A stretch of 64,000 bases of DNA. Origin: an uncultured Clostridia bacterium (lineage in GTDB: Bacteria > Bacillota > Clostridia > Oscillospirales > Acutalibacteraceae). The stretch lies in assembly GCA_947631855.1 (NCBI GenBank), contig CANRMX010000005.1, positions 1 through 64,000 of the forward strand, in the 5' to 3' direction. Below the pieces are notes generated by a model that saw nothing but the letters and a program-made list of their open reading frames with translations, was not told the origin of the DNA and did not search any database. Shown here in pieces: positions 56,710-64,000 of the stretch (within the stretch, counting starts at the first letter, position 1; every line of letters starts with the position of its first letter). The position numbers and the translations under genes were made by a program.

Positions 56710-57726
56710 ATGAAAAAGTTCATTGGGTTTTTCTTAGCTGTCGTGTTTCTTTTTTCTCTTTGCGCCTGCGGAGCCGATCATGCAGATCAGGCGGGCACTT
56801 CGAGCACGTCCACGCTCTCCTCGGCAAGTCCAGCCGAGGACGCGTCGCACTTTGAAGGGGAGATCACGTTAGACTTTGCTTTCGGAACACGCACCGGCCA
56901 GTATGAAGGCGACGTGAATGAAGCAGGCGTGCCAGATGGATATGGCGTTTTTACAGCCGTCAACACCACCGGGACAAGCTGGACTTACGAGGGCGACTGG
57001 GTCAACGGCCATTGGGAGGGCTTGGGCACTTCCACGTGGAGCGACGGGCAGAAGTATGTTGGAAACTATTCCGAGGATGTAGAAGCCGGTGACGGTACCT
57101 ATTTCTTTGCGGACGGGAGTAGTTTTGCAGGCGTTTTTACGGATGGAAATGCGGACGGTGTTTACACGGCGGCGGACGGCGTGCAATACTACGCCACAAT
57201 GGTCGATGGTTCCGTTGAGATCGGCGGTATTTGGCGGACGGGTGAGTTCGGCGATGAAATTGACGCATATCAGGGTGAGTGGAGCGAAATAGATAATCGC
57301 TATGGTCGGCTTGTGATCAGCGGCGAAAGTATCAACTTTATCAGTGAGATGGAGATAGGCAGCAAGCACTCCGTGGATGTAAATACCTTCTATTTTGGAA
57401 AAAGCGAAAACGGCGACCTCGTTGTCGTAAACGAATCGGGTTCTTATCGGTACGATATTTCTATCGGAGAAGATGATGTGCTTACGATCACCCAGGATTC
57501 AAAGGAAAGAAAGTACGAAAAAGTCAGCGACAGTTTGGAAATTCCAAAGGAGACTTATGAGCCCGAGATCGGGATGACGGAGATCGAAATCTACGGCTCC
57601 ACATGGGGCGCACCCGAAAAGAAAAACAAGACCACAACGGCGGGTGGAGAATCCGAACAATGGGTGTATGAAGATGGGTACATCTATTTCACAGATGGCA
57701 TCGTAACCGCCATTCAGGAGCGGTAA
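56710..57726 (+). CDS. MORN-repeat lipoprotein
   Basis: MKKFIGFFLAVVFLFSLCACGA lipobox; YEGDWVNGHWEGLGTSTWSDGQKYVGNY MORN-like repeats; visibly lower GC than its surroundings. Confidence 0.85.
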   Translation: MKKFIGFFLAVVFLFSLCACGADHADQAGTSSTSTLSSASPAEDASHFEGEITLDFAFGTRTGQYEGDVNEAGVPDGYGVFTAVNTTGTSWTYEGDWVNGHWEGLGTSTWSDGQKYVGNYSEDVEAGDGTYFFADGSSFAGVFTDGNADGVYTAADGVQYYATMVDGSVEIGGIWRTGEFGDEIDAYQGEWSEIDNRYGRLVISGESINFISEMEIGSKHSVDVNTFYFGKSENGDLVVVNESGSYRYDISIGEDDVLTITQDSKERKYEKVSDSLEIPKETYEPEIGMTEIEIYGSTWGAPEKKNKTTTAGGESEQWVYEDGYIYFTDGIVTAIQER

Positions 57727-57769
57727 CAGTAAAATCGTCGGTCGGCGGTGCGCTGGTTGTAGGCAAAAA

Positions 57770-57794
57770 AGAGCCTCCCCTACAGGGAGGCTCT
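57770..57794 (-). terminator. terminator AGAGCCTCCC-CTACA-GGGAGGCTCT followed by T-run on the minus strand
   Basis: 10-bp perfect stem just downstream of pyk. Confidence 0.85.
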
Positions 57795-57822
57795 CCTATT
57801 ATATGCAGCTATATGCAGCCAA

Positions 57823-59568
57823 TCAGCACGCGGAGACCCGGCCGGTCTTAGCGTCCAGGGTGACCACCGCGCCGCCCTTGAGGATGGAGGTGGCGTTTTC
57901 CGCGCCGGTGATGACCGGCTTATCCATGGCCAGGCCCACCACGGCGGCGTGGCTTGCCATGCCCGCCTTTTCGGTGATGATCCCGGAGGCCCTGCGCAGA
58001 TACTCCACCATGGAATTGTTGGTCTCGGGCACAACGAGAATATCGCCCTCGTGGAAGAAGGCGGGGATGTCCTCGGGATTCCTGCACACGCACAGCCGGG
58101 CGGAGACGGATTTCTCGGTGACGCCCTGGCCGGTGAGCAGCACATGGCCCACCACATGGACCTTCATCATGTTGGTGGTGCCGGAGACGCCCAGGGGCAC
58201 GCCGGCGGTGATGACCACCAGATCGCCGCTTTCCACGATGCCCGCCTTTTCGGAGGCGTTCACGGCGCTTTCAAAGAGCTCGTCGGTGTCCTTCTCCTCG
58301 CCGATCACCAGCGGGTACACGCCCCAGGAGAGGTTCAGCTGGCGGCACACCTTCTCGTCGGGGGTGCAGCCCACCACGGGATAGTGGGGCCGGAACTTGG
58401 ACAGCTGCCGGGCGGTGCCGCCAGATTTGGTGACGGTGATGATGGCCCGGGCGCCCAGATCGTGGGAGGTGGCCACGGTGGCGTGGGAGATGGCGTTGGT
58501 CACGTCGAAGGCGATGTCGCTGTTGTCCCGGGAATTGAAGCGCCACTTGTAATCGATGCTTTCCTCGGCCTTCTCGGCGATGCGCACCATGGTCTCCACG
58601 GCCTCCACGGGATATTTGCCCGCGGCGGTCTCGCCGGAGAGCATGATGCAGCTGGTGCCGTCGTAGATGGCGTTGGCCACGTCGGTGGCTTCTGCCCGGG
58701 TGGGCCGGGGATTTTTCACCATGGATTCCAGCATCTGGGTGGCGGTGACCACGATCTTGCCGGAGCCGTAGCATTTCTGGATCAGCTGTTTCTGGATCTC
58801 GGGCAGTTCCTCGAAGGGGATCTCCACGCCCATGTCGCCTCTGGCCACCATGATGCCGTCGGCCACCCGGAGGATCTCGTCGATATTCTCCACGCCCTCC
58901 CGGTTCTCGATCTTGGCGATGATCTTGATGCTGTGGCAGTCGTGATCTTCCAGAATCTTGCGGATATCCAGCACGTCGTCGGCGGAGCGCACGAAGGAAG
59001 CGGCGATGAAATCGAAATCGTTCTCGATGCCGAAGATAATATCCGACCGGTCCCGCTCGCTGATATAGGGCATGGAGAGCCGGGTATCGGGCACGTTCAC
59101 GCCCTTGTTATTGGACACGGTGCCGCCGTTGAGCACGTCGCAGACGATATCGGTATCGGTGACGGTGCGGGCGCGCATGGCCACCAGGCCGTCGTCGATG
59201 AGCACCCGGGCGCCGGGGATCAAATCCTTGGGGAGATCGGCGTAGGTGATGGACACTGCCTGTTCGCTGCCGGGGATATCCCGGGTGGTGAGGGTGAAGG
59301 TATCCCCGGCGTGGAGCTCCACCGGGCCGTTGGCGAAGGTCTTCACCCGTATCTCCGGCCCCTTGGTATCCAGCAGGGCGGCCACGGGCAGGCCCAGCTC
59401 GTTGCGGATGCGCACCACGGCCTCCAGCTTTTGGGCGGCGTCCTCGTGGGTGCAGTGGGAGAAGTTGAAGCGGGCGCAGTTCATACCGGCCAGCATCAGC
59501 CGGCGCAGCACGGCCTCGTCGTCGGTGGCGGGGCCCAGGGTGCAGATGATCTTGGTTTTTCTCATCAT
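57823..59568 (-). CDS. pyk: pyruvate kinase with C-terminal PEP-utilising domain
   Basis: MRKTKIICTLGPATDDEAV, MVARGDMGVEIPFEELPEIQKQLI; C-terminal SHAAVVGLAMDKPVITGAENA. Confidence 0.97.
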   Translation of the reverse strand: MMRKTKIICTLGPATDDEAVLRRLMLAGMNCARFNFSHCTHEDAAQKLEAVVRIRNELGLPVAALLDTKGPEIRVKTFANGPVELHAGDTFTLTTRDIPGSEQAVSITYADLPKDLIPGARVLIDDGLVAMRARTVTDTDIVCDVLNGGTVSNNKGVNVPDTRLSMPYISERDRSDIIFGIENDFDFIAASFVRSADDVLDIRKILEDHDCHSIKIIAKIENREGVENIDEILRVADGIMVARGDMGVEIPFEELPEIQKQLIQKCYGSGKIVVTATQMLESMVKNPRPTRAEATDVANAIYDGTSCIMLSGETAAGKYPVEAVETMVRIAEKAEESIDYKWRFNSRDNSDIAFDVTNAISHATVATSHDLGARAIITVTKSGGTARQLSKFRPHYPVVGCTPDEKVCRQLNLSWGVYPLVIGEEKDTDELFESAVNASEKAGIVESGDLVVITAGVPLGVSGTTNMMKVHVVGHVLLTGQGVTEKSVSARLCVCRNPEDIPAFFHEGDILVVPETNNSMVEYLRRASGIITEKAGMASHAAVVGLAMDKPVITGAENATSILKGGAVVTLDAKTGRVSAC

Positions 59569-59666
59569 GGAGATTTCCTCCCTTTCGTTGGTACGGTCTT
59601 TAGAACAGAATACCACAAATCCGCCGGTTTGTCATCCTCTTTTGTGGATTTTTTTGATGAAACCCC

Positions 59667-59703
59667 TTGACAACTGCAAAATCCCGTGATATATATATAT
59701 ATA
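59667..59703 (+). promoter_or_regulatory. promoter TTGACA-17-TATATA with -10 inside an (AT)7 microsatellite
   Basis: TTGACA 59667-59672; ATATATATATATATA 59689-59703. Confidence 0.6.
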
Positions 59704-59746
59704 GTTGGGAATTTAAGACCCAAAATTTGATTCAGGAGGGATACCT

Positions 59747-60400
59747 ATGAAACGAACCAAACTCACCCGTGTTGTTTCCGTGCTGATGGTGCTGCTTCTC
59801 TGCCTCTCCCTCCCGGCCTGCGCCGAGAAAAAGGCCGAGGCCCCTGCTATTGATTCACTGCTGCTCACTGCATCGAACACCGACCCGGAGGAGGTCGCAG
59901 AACTGCTGGCCGACCGCATCGAAGAAAATCGCCCAACGACCGATGAAGACGGCAACGCTGCCGGGTATATCCTGTATCTGAAAGACCAGCAGTGGATGGG
60001 CCGCCCGCTCACCACCACGGTCACGTGGATCAGCCAGGCTATGTCCGGCGCGGGGATCGTTGGCGAGGGCAGATTCTCCAAGACCGACGACACGCTGAAC
60101 TATCTTCAGGACGGATACGACGCCTTAAAAGCCCAGTGCGGCGAGCCCTTTGTCACGAAATTCCGCAACACCGACACCTCGGATTTTTGGGTGGACGCGG
60201 GCTACACCGGCGACAACGGCCGGGAACTGGTGGAAAAATTCTGGAACGACGACGAGCTGATCGCGCTGGATATGCAATTCTACTATCCCGGTGACAAGTC
60301 CACGGAAACCCATGGCCACTACATCCTCTACCGCCTCTCCAAATCCGAGATTCTGGAAGACCCCATTGGTGTGAGCGTTACATTGAATCCATCTCGGTGA
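59747..60400 (+). CDS. putative lipoprotein, unknown function
   Basis: 217 aa; MKRTKLTRVVSVLMVLLLCLSLPAC lipobox. Confidence 0.8.
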   Translation: MKRTKLTRVVSVLMVLLLCLSLPACAEKKAEAPAIDSLLLTASNTDPEEVAELLADRIEENRPTTDEDGNAAGYILYLKDQQWMGRPLTTTVTWISQAMSGAGIVGEGRFSKTDDTLNYLQDGYDALKAQCGEPFVTKFRNTDTSDFWVDAGYTGDNGRELVEKFWNDDELIALDMQFYYPGDKSTETHGHYILYRLSKSEILEDPIGVSVTLNPSR

Positions 60401-60447
60401 GCGTTGCATTTCTGGGCAACTATCCCGGAGCATTTGGCGAAGGATTC

Positions 60448-60657
60448 ATGGAAGAAGCCAAACCCATGACCCCCATGCAAATCGTTTCCATCATACTGGT
60501 CACGCTGGCCTTCGTCGCCGTGATGGCGCTGATCCTCTTCCTGTTCCTGCGCCGCGGCGGCAAGCACCAGAAGGACGCAAGCAGCGAGCAATTGCTGGCC
60601 TTCCGCAAGGGCGGCATCAACAATCCTCCTTCCGGCGGCGGCATCGGCCGTCCGTAA
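60448..60657 (+). CDS. small single-TM protein (tandem copy 1)
   Basis: MEEAKPMTPMQIVSIILVTLAFVAVMALILFLFLRRGGKHQKDASSEQLLAFRKGGINNPPSGGGIGRP. Confidence 0.75.
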   Translation: MEEAKPMTPMQIVSIILVTLAFVAVMALILFLFLRRGGKHQKDASSEQLLAFRKGGINNPPSGGGIGRP

Positions 60658-60680
60658 GCCTTCGCCCTGCAATTTTCCAA
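60466..60680 (+). repeat. tandem direct repeat unit 1 (unit 2 at 60747-60961, constant offset 281 bp)
   Basis: 215-bp gap-free match with only a handful of substitutions. Confidence 0.9.
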
Positions 60681-60746
60681 ATTGTGAGGAATATTTTTCC
60701 GACAATGTGCGGATTCCCTAACCTATTTGAGAAAGGAGAAAAAACC

Positions 60747-60938
60747 ATGACCCCCATGCAAATCGTTTCCATCGTACTGGTCACGCTGGCTTTCATCGTC
60801 GTGATGGCGCTGATCCTCTTCCTGTTCCAGCGCCGCGGCGGCAAGCACCAGAAGGACGCAAGCAGCGAGCAATTGCTGGCCTTCCGCAAGGGCGGCATCA
60901 ACAATCCTCCTTCCGGCGGCGGCATCGGCCGTCCGTAA
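60747..60938 (+). CDS. small single-TM protein (tandem copy 2)
   Basis: MTPMQIVSIVLVTLAFIVVMALILFLFQRRGGKHQKDASSEQLLAFRKGGINNPPSGGGIGRP. Confidence 0.8.
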   Translation: MTPMQIVSIVLVTLAFIVVMALILFLFQRRGGKHQKDASSEQLLAFRKGGINNPPSGGGIGRP

Positions 60939-60975
60939 GCCTTCGCCCTGCCATTTTCCAAGAGGGTGATTGTCA

Positions 60976-61245
60976 ATGTTCAAAAGAATAAGAGTATTGA
61001 CGAAAATAGCCCTGTGTATCAGCGTGATTGTCACGTTCTCTCTCACCACCGTCTATCTTGTCAATTTGCTTCCGGACATGGACGGCTTGTTGATATACAA
61101 CATGATCTCGCGGTGGATTTACGGTGAGAACGGCTGGACGCTCAAAATGCTTTTCAATGGCTTTGCGTGTTCGGCAGGGATTACCGTGTTGCTTTTCGTT
61201 GTCAATACCGTTCTTGATATTGTGGCGTTGATAAAATCCAAATAA
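60976..61245 (+). CDS. small membrane protein, two predicted TM segments
   Basis: 90 aa; MFKRIRVLTKIALCISVIVTFSLTTVYLVNLL...GITVLLFVVNTVLDIVALIKSK. Confidence 0.65.
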   Translation: MFKRIRVLTKIALCISVIVTFSLTTVYLVNLLPDMDGLLIYNMISRWIYGENGWTLKMLFNGFACSAGITVLLFVVNTVLDIVALIKSK

Positions 61246-61333
61246 GCGCTCATAATAGATGCCTGTACCGTCACTTGCGGCGGTACAGGCATTTTTTGCA
61301 GAAAAGGAGTGTATCGTGCTTGTCCCTCGAATG

Positions 61334-62344
61334 TTATCCTTCCTCAATCGACCGCTGGGGCAGGGCGTTCAGATTCATCCCGGCGGTGCGGCCGTTTAAC
61401 AGCTCATAATATCCCTGGGCCGCGATCATGGCGGCGTTGTCGCCGCAGAGGGAGAGCTCCGGCATACACAGCCGGTAGCCCTGCTCCGCGCACAGGGCGG
61501 TGAGCCTGCGGCGCAGCAGGCGGTTGGCGGAGACGCCTCCGGCCACCGCCAGGGTCTTCATGCCCGTCTCCCGGGCGGCCCGCAGGAAGTGGTCGATCAG
61601 GTACTCCACCACGGCCTTGCGGTAGGAGGCGCAGAGATCCGGCACGTCGATTTCCTCGCCCCGCTGCTTTGCGCCGTTGAGCAGATTCAGCGCCGCCGTC
61701 TTGAGCCCGGAAAAGCTGAAATCCAGCGGGGCGCCGGCGACCCTTGGCCGGGGCAGGGGATAGGCGGAATCGTCCCCGGTCTCGGCGATGCGGTCCAGCT
61801 CCACGCCGCCGGGATAGGGAATGCCCATGGCTCGGGCGGCCTTGTCGAAGGCTTCGCCGGCGGCGTCGTCCCGGGTGCGGCCCAAAATGGAGAGCCGGGT
61901 GTAGGATTCCACCGCCACGATGTGGGAGTGCCCGCCCGACACCACCAGGCAGAGGAAGGGCGGCTCCAAATCGGCGTGGGACAGGTAATTGGCGGCGATA
62001 TGCCCCCGCAGATGGTGCACCGGCACCAGCGGCAGCCCGGCGGAGAGCGAAAGCCCCTTGGCGAAATTGACCCCCACCAGCAGCGCGCCGATGAGCCCCG
62101 GCGCGTAGGTGACGGCCACTCCGTCCAGTTCCTCCAATGTTTTCCCGCTTTTTTCCAGAGCCTCCCGCACCACGGGCACGATGGCCTCGGCGTGCCTGCG
62201 GGAGGCGATCTCCGGCACCACGCCGCCATAGATGCGGTGCTCGGCGATCTGCGTGGCCACCGCGCTGGAAAGCACCTCCCGGCCATCCCGCACCACGGCG
62301 GCGGCGGTCTCGTCGCAGGAGGTCTCGATCCCCAAAATCAACAT
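61334..62344 (-). CDS. tsaD: tRNA N6-adenosine threonylcarbamoyltransferase TsaD
   Basis: 336 aa; LGIETSCDETAAAVV, HHLRGHIAANYL, VSGGHSHIV. Confidence 0.98.
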   Translation of the reverse strand: MLILGIETSCDETAAAVVRDGREVLSSAVATQIAEHRIYGGVVPEIASRRHAEAIVPVVREALEKSGKTLEELDGVAVTYAPGLIGALLVGVNFAKGLSLSAGLPLVPVHHLRGHIAANYLSHADLEPPFLCLVVSGGHSHIVAVESYTRLSILGRTRDDAAGEAFDKAARAMGIPYPGGVELDRIAETGDDSAYPLPRPRVAGAPLDFSFSGLKTAALNLLNGAKQRGEEIDVPDLCASYRKAVVEYLIDHFLRAARETGMKTLAVAGGVSANRLLRRRLTALCAEQGYRLCMPELSLCGDNAAMIAAQGYYELLNGRTAGMNLNALPQRSIEEG

Positions 62345-62356
62345 AACAGCATCCCC

Positions 62357-62815
62357 TTAAAACCACAGGGTGTAGATCAGGGCGTTTTCCCTGGGCTTTT
62401 CGTAGTAATTTTTTCGCAGCCCGGCCCGCCGGAAGCCCAGCTTTTCATACAGCGCCATGGCCCCCACATTGGATTCCCGCACTTCCAGCGACACGAACGC
62501 CCCGCCCAGCTCCCGGGCCTTGTCGATCAGCCGCAGCAGCAGCGCGGTGGCAGCGCCCTGCCGGCGGGATTCCGGGAACACGGCGATGTTGGCGATGTAG
62601 CAGTCTCCGGCGGCGCAGAGCATCCCGCCGTAGCCCGCCACCTGCTCTTTGCCGGGAGATTCCGGCGATGTGCGCAGCGCAACATAAAACACCCACTGGG
62701 GATTCCCCAGCCCGTCCCGCAGCGTGGCCTCGCTCCACGGGGAGGAGAAGCAGGTCTCCTCCAGCCGTGCCACCTCGGGGATGTGGCGCAGCCGCATGGG
62801 CACGATCTCAATCAT
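62357..62815 (-). CDS. rimI: ribosomal protein S18-alanine N-acetyltransferase RimI
   Basis: 152 aa; VFPESRRQGAATALLLRLI, SLEVRESNVGAMALYEKLGFRRAGLRKNYY. Confidence 0.93.
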   Translation of the reverse strand: MIEIVPMRLRHIPEVARLEETCFSSPWSEATLRDGLGNPQWVFYVALRTSPESPGKEQVAGYGGMLCAAGDCYIANIAVFPESRRQGAATALLLRLIDKARELGGAFVSLEVRESNVGAMALYEKLGFRRAGLRKNYYEKPRENALIYTLWF

Positions 62816-63260
62816 GGCAGGCCTCCGGCGGGAACCGCTCCAGCAGCGTTTCGAGAAAGGCCAGCAATTCCCGCGTCAGCGTGTCCCTGCACCGGCGGTA
62901 CGCGTCCAGGTCCTGCCCGAAGGGATCCTCCACGAAGCCCGGCACATAGATGGCGTCCATGGGCGCGCCCGCCTGCCGGAGGATATACCCGTGGGTCTGG
63001 GACATGGTGAAGAACAGGTCCCACCGCGGGATCTCCTCCCCCGTCAGCCTTCTGGCCCGGTGCCCGGCGATATCCACGCCCACTTCTTTGCAGGCCAGCA
63101 CCGCGTTCTCACTGGCGGGCTGGCCCTCCACGGCGGAGAGCCCGGCGCTTTGGCACAGCACCCGGGATTCCAGCCCGTGCTCCGTCAGCATCTTCCGGAA
63201 GATGCCCTCCGCCATGGGGCTGCGGCAGGTGTTGCCGGTACAGACAAACAGGATCTTCAC
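62808..63260 (-). CDS. low molecular weight protein phosphatase (GTG start)
   Basis: VKILFVCTGNTCRSPMAEGIFRKML; VEDPFGQDLDAYRRC. Confidence 0.93.
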   Translation of the reverse strand: MKILFVCTGNTCRSPMAEGIFRKMLTEHGLESRVLCQSAGLSAVEGQPASENAVLACKEVGVDIAGHRARRLTGEEIPRWDLFFTMSQTHGYILRQAGAPMDAIYVPGFVEDPFGQDLDAYRRCRDTLTRELLAFLETLLERFPPEACHD

Positions 63261-63273
63261 AAGCGTCTCCTCC

Positions 63274-64000
63274 TCAGCCCTTGGCGTCATACCAGGTCTT
63301 TCCGGCGTGGGCGTCCGCCACCATGGGCACGGAGAGCGCCACCGCCCGCTCCATTTCCTCGGTGAGCACCGTCCGCACCGTTTCCGCCTCCGCCTCGGGG
63401 CATTCCAAGATGAGCTCATCGTGCACCTGCAGGATCAGCTTGGCCGAAAGCCCTTCCGCTTCCAGCCGGTCGCTGACCCGGATCATGGCGATCTTGATGA
63501 TATCCGCCGCGGTGCCCTGAATGGGCATATTCCGGGCCACCCGCTCCCCAAAGGCCCGGGTGTTGAAGTTGGAGCTTTTCAGCTCGGGCAGGTACCGTCT
63601 GCGGCCAAAGAGCGTCTCCACATAGCCCGTCTCTCTTGCCTCGTCGGTGACCCGCTGCATATAGCGGTCCACACCGGCGTAGTTGCGCAGATATTCCTTG
63701 ATATAGGCGTCGGCCTCCGCCCGGCTGACGCCGATGTCCTTCGACAGGGAGAAAGCCCCGATGCCGTACACGATGCCGAAATTCACCGCCTTGGCCCGGC
63801 TGCGCATTTCGGGGGTGACGAATTCCTGGGGCATGCGGAACACGCGGGCGGCGGTGGAGGCGTGGATATCCCGCCCGGCCAGGAAGTCCTCCCGCAGAAC
63901 TGCGTCATCGGCCACGTGGGCCAGCACCCGCAGCTCGATCTGGGAATAGTCCGCGTCCACCAGCAGGCCGTGTTCGGCGGCGAAGAATTTCCGCAATTCT
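63274..64000 (-). CDS. polA: DNA polymerase I, C-terminal part (truncated by window end)
   Basis: DADYSQIELRVLAHVADD, RAKAVNFGIVYGIGAFSLS, QGTAADIIKIAM, LQVHDELILE. Confidence 0.97.
   Translation of the reverse strand, partial: ELRKFFAAEHGLLVDADYSQIELRVLAHVADDAVLREDFLAGRDIHASTAARVFRMPQEFVTPEMRSRAKAVNFGIVYGIGAFSLSKDIGVSRAEADAYIKEYLRNYAGVDRYMQRVTDEARETGYVETLFGRRRYLPELKSSNFNTRAFGERVARNMPIQGTAADIIKIAMIRVSDRLEAEGLSAKLILQVHDELILECPEAEAETVRTVLTEEMERAVALSVPMVADAHAGKTWYDAKG

Noticed and set aside
57949-59670. 573-aa plus-strand ORF opposite pyruvate kinase
   Set aside because: Gly/His/Asp-rich antisense shadow of pyk
1-64000. CRISPR arrays, tRNA or rRNA genes, transposase or phage genes
   Set aside because: No regular spacer/repeat array, tRNA T-loop/acceptor pattern, rRNA segment or recombinase motif was seen by eye; a tRNAscan/Infernal run would be decisive

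Overview
GC-rich, gene-dense bacterial chromosome segment, most likely from a Gram-positive anaerobe of the Clostridia (inference from the SCIFF peptide/maturase pair, the acyl-CoA dehydratase activase, the DUF2975/HTH pair and the GC-rich intergenic hairpins). Most of it is housekeeping sequence: HtrA plus a two-component system, folate genes (folE-folP-folB-folK), secA, FHA-FtsW/PBP, manA, exoA-sir2, a tagD/CDP-glycerol glycan cluster, c-di-AMP receptor-holB-ricT, rsmI, pyk, tsaD-rimI-LMW phosphatase, and a polA 3' portion cut by the window end. The most interesting non-routine content is: (1) two tandem type I toxin-antitoxin-like modules at 23.28-24.09 kb, encoding tiny holin-like peptides absent from or mis-started in the ORF track. 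Each has a sense promoter, a 5' stem-loop, a shared stem-loop and a convergent antisense promoter (TTGACA-17-TATAAT). One toxin has ATA where the start codon should be. (2) Two perfectly foldable three-hairpin cloverleaf elements (15840-15916, 32917-32998) with the same architecture but different sequence. (3) A dispersed intergenic repeat family in four intergenic regions, one holding an inverted pair. (4) A relic of a diverged sir2 3' end downstream of sir2. (5) A SCIFF/ranthipeptide locus missed by the ORF track. (6) A recent tandem duplication of a small membrane-protein gene. No tRNA, rRNA, CRISPR array or transposase gene was recognised. Everything was read by eye; no searches or folding programs were run.
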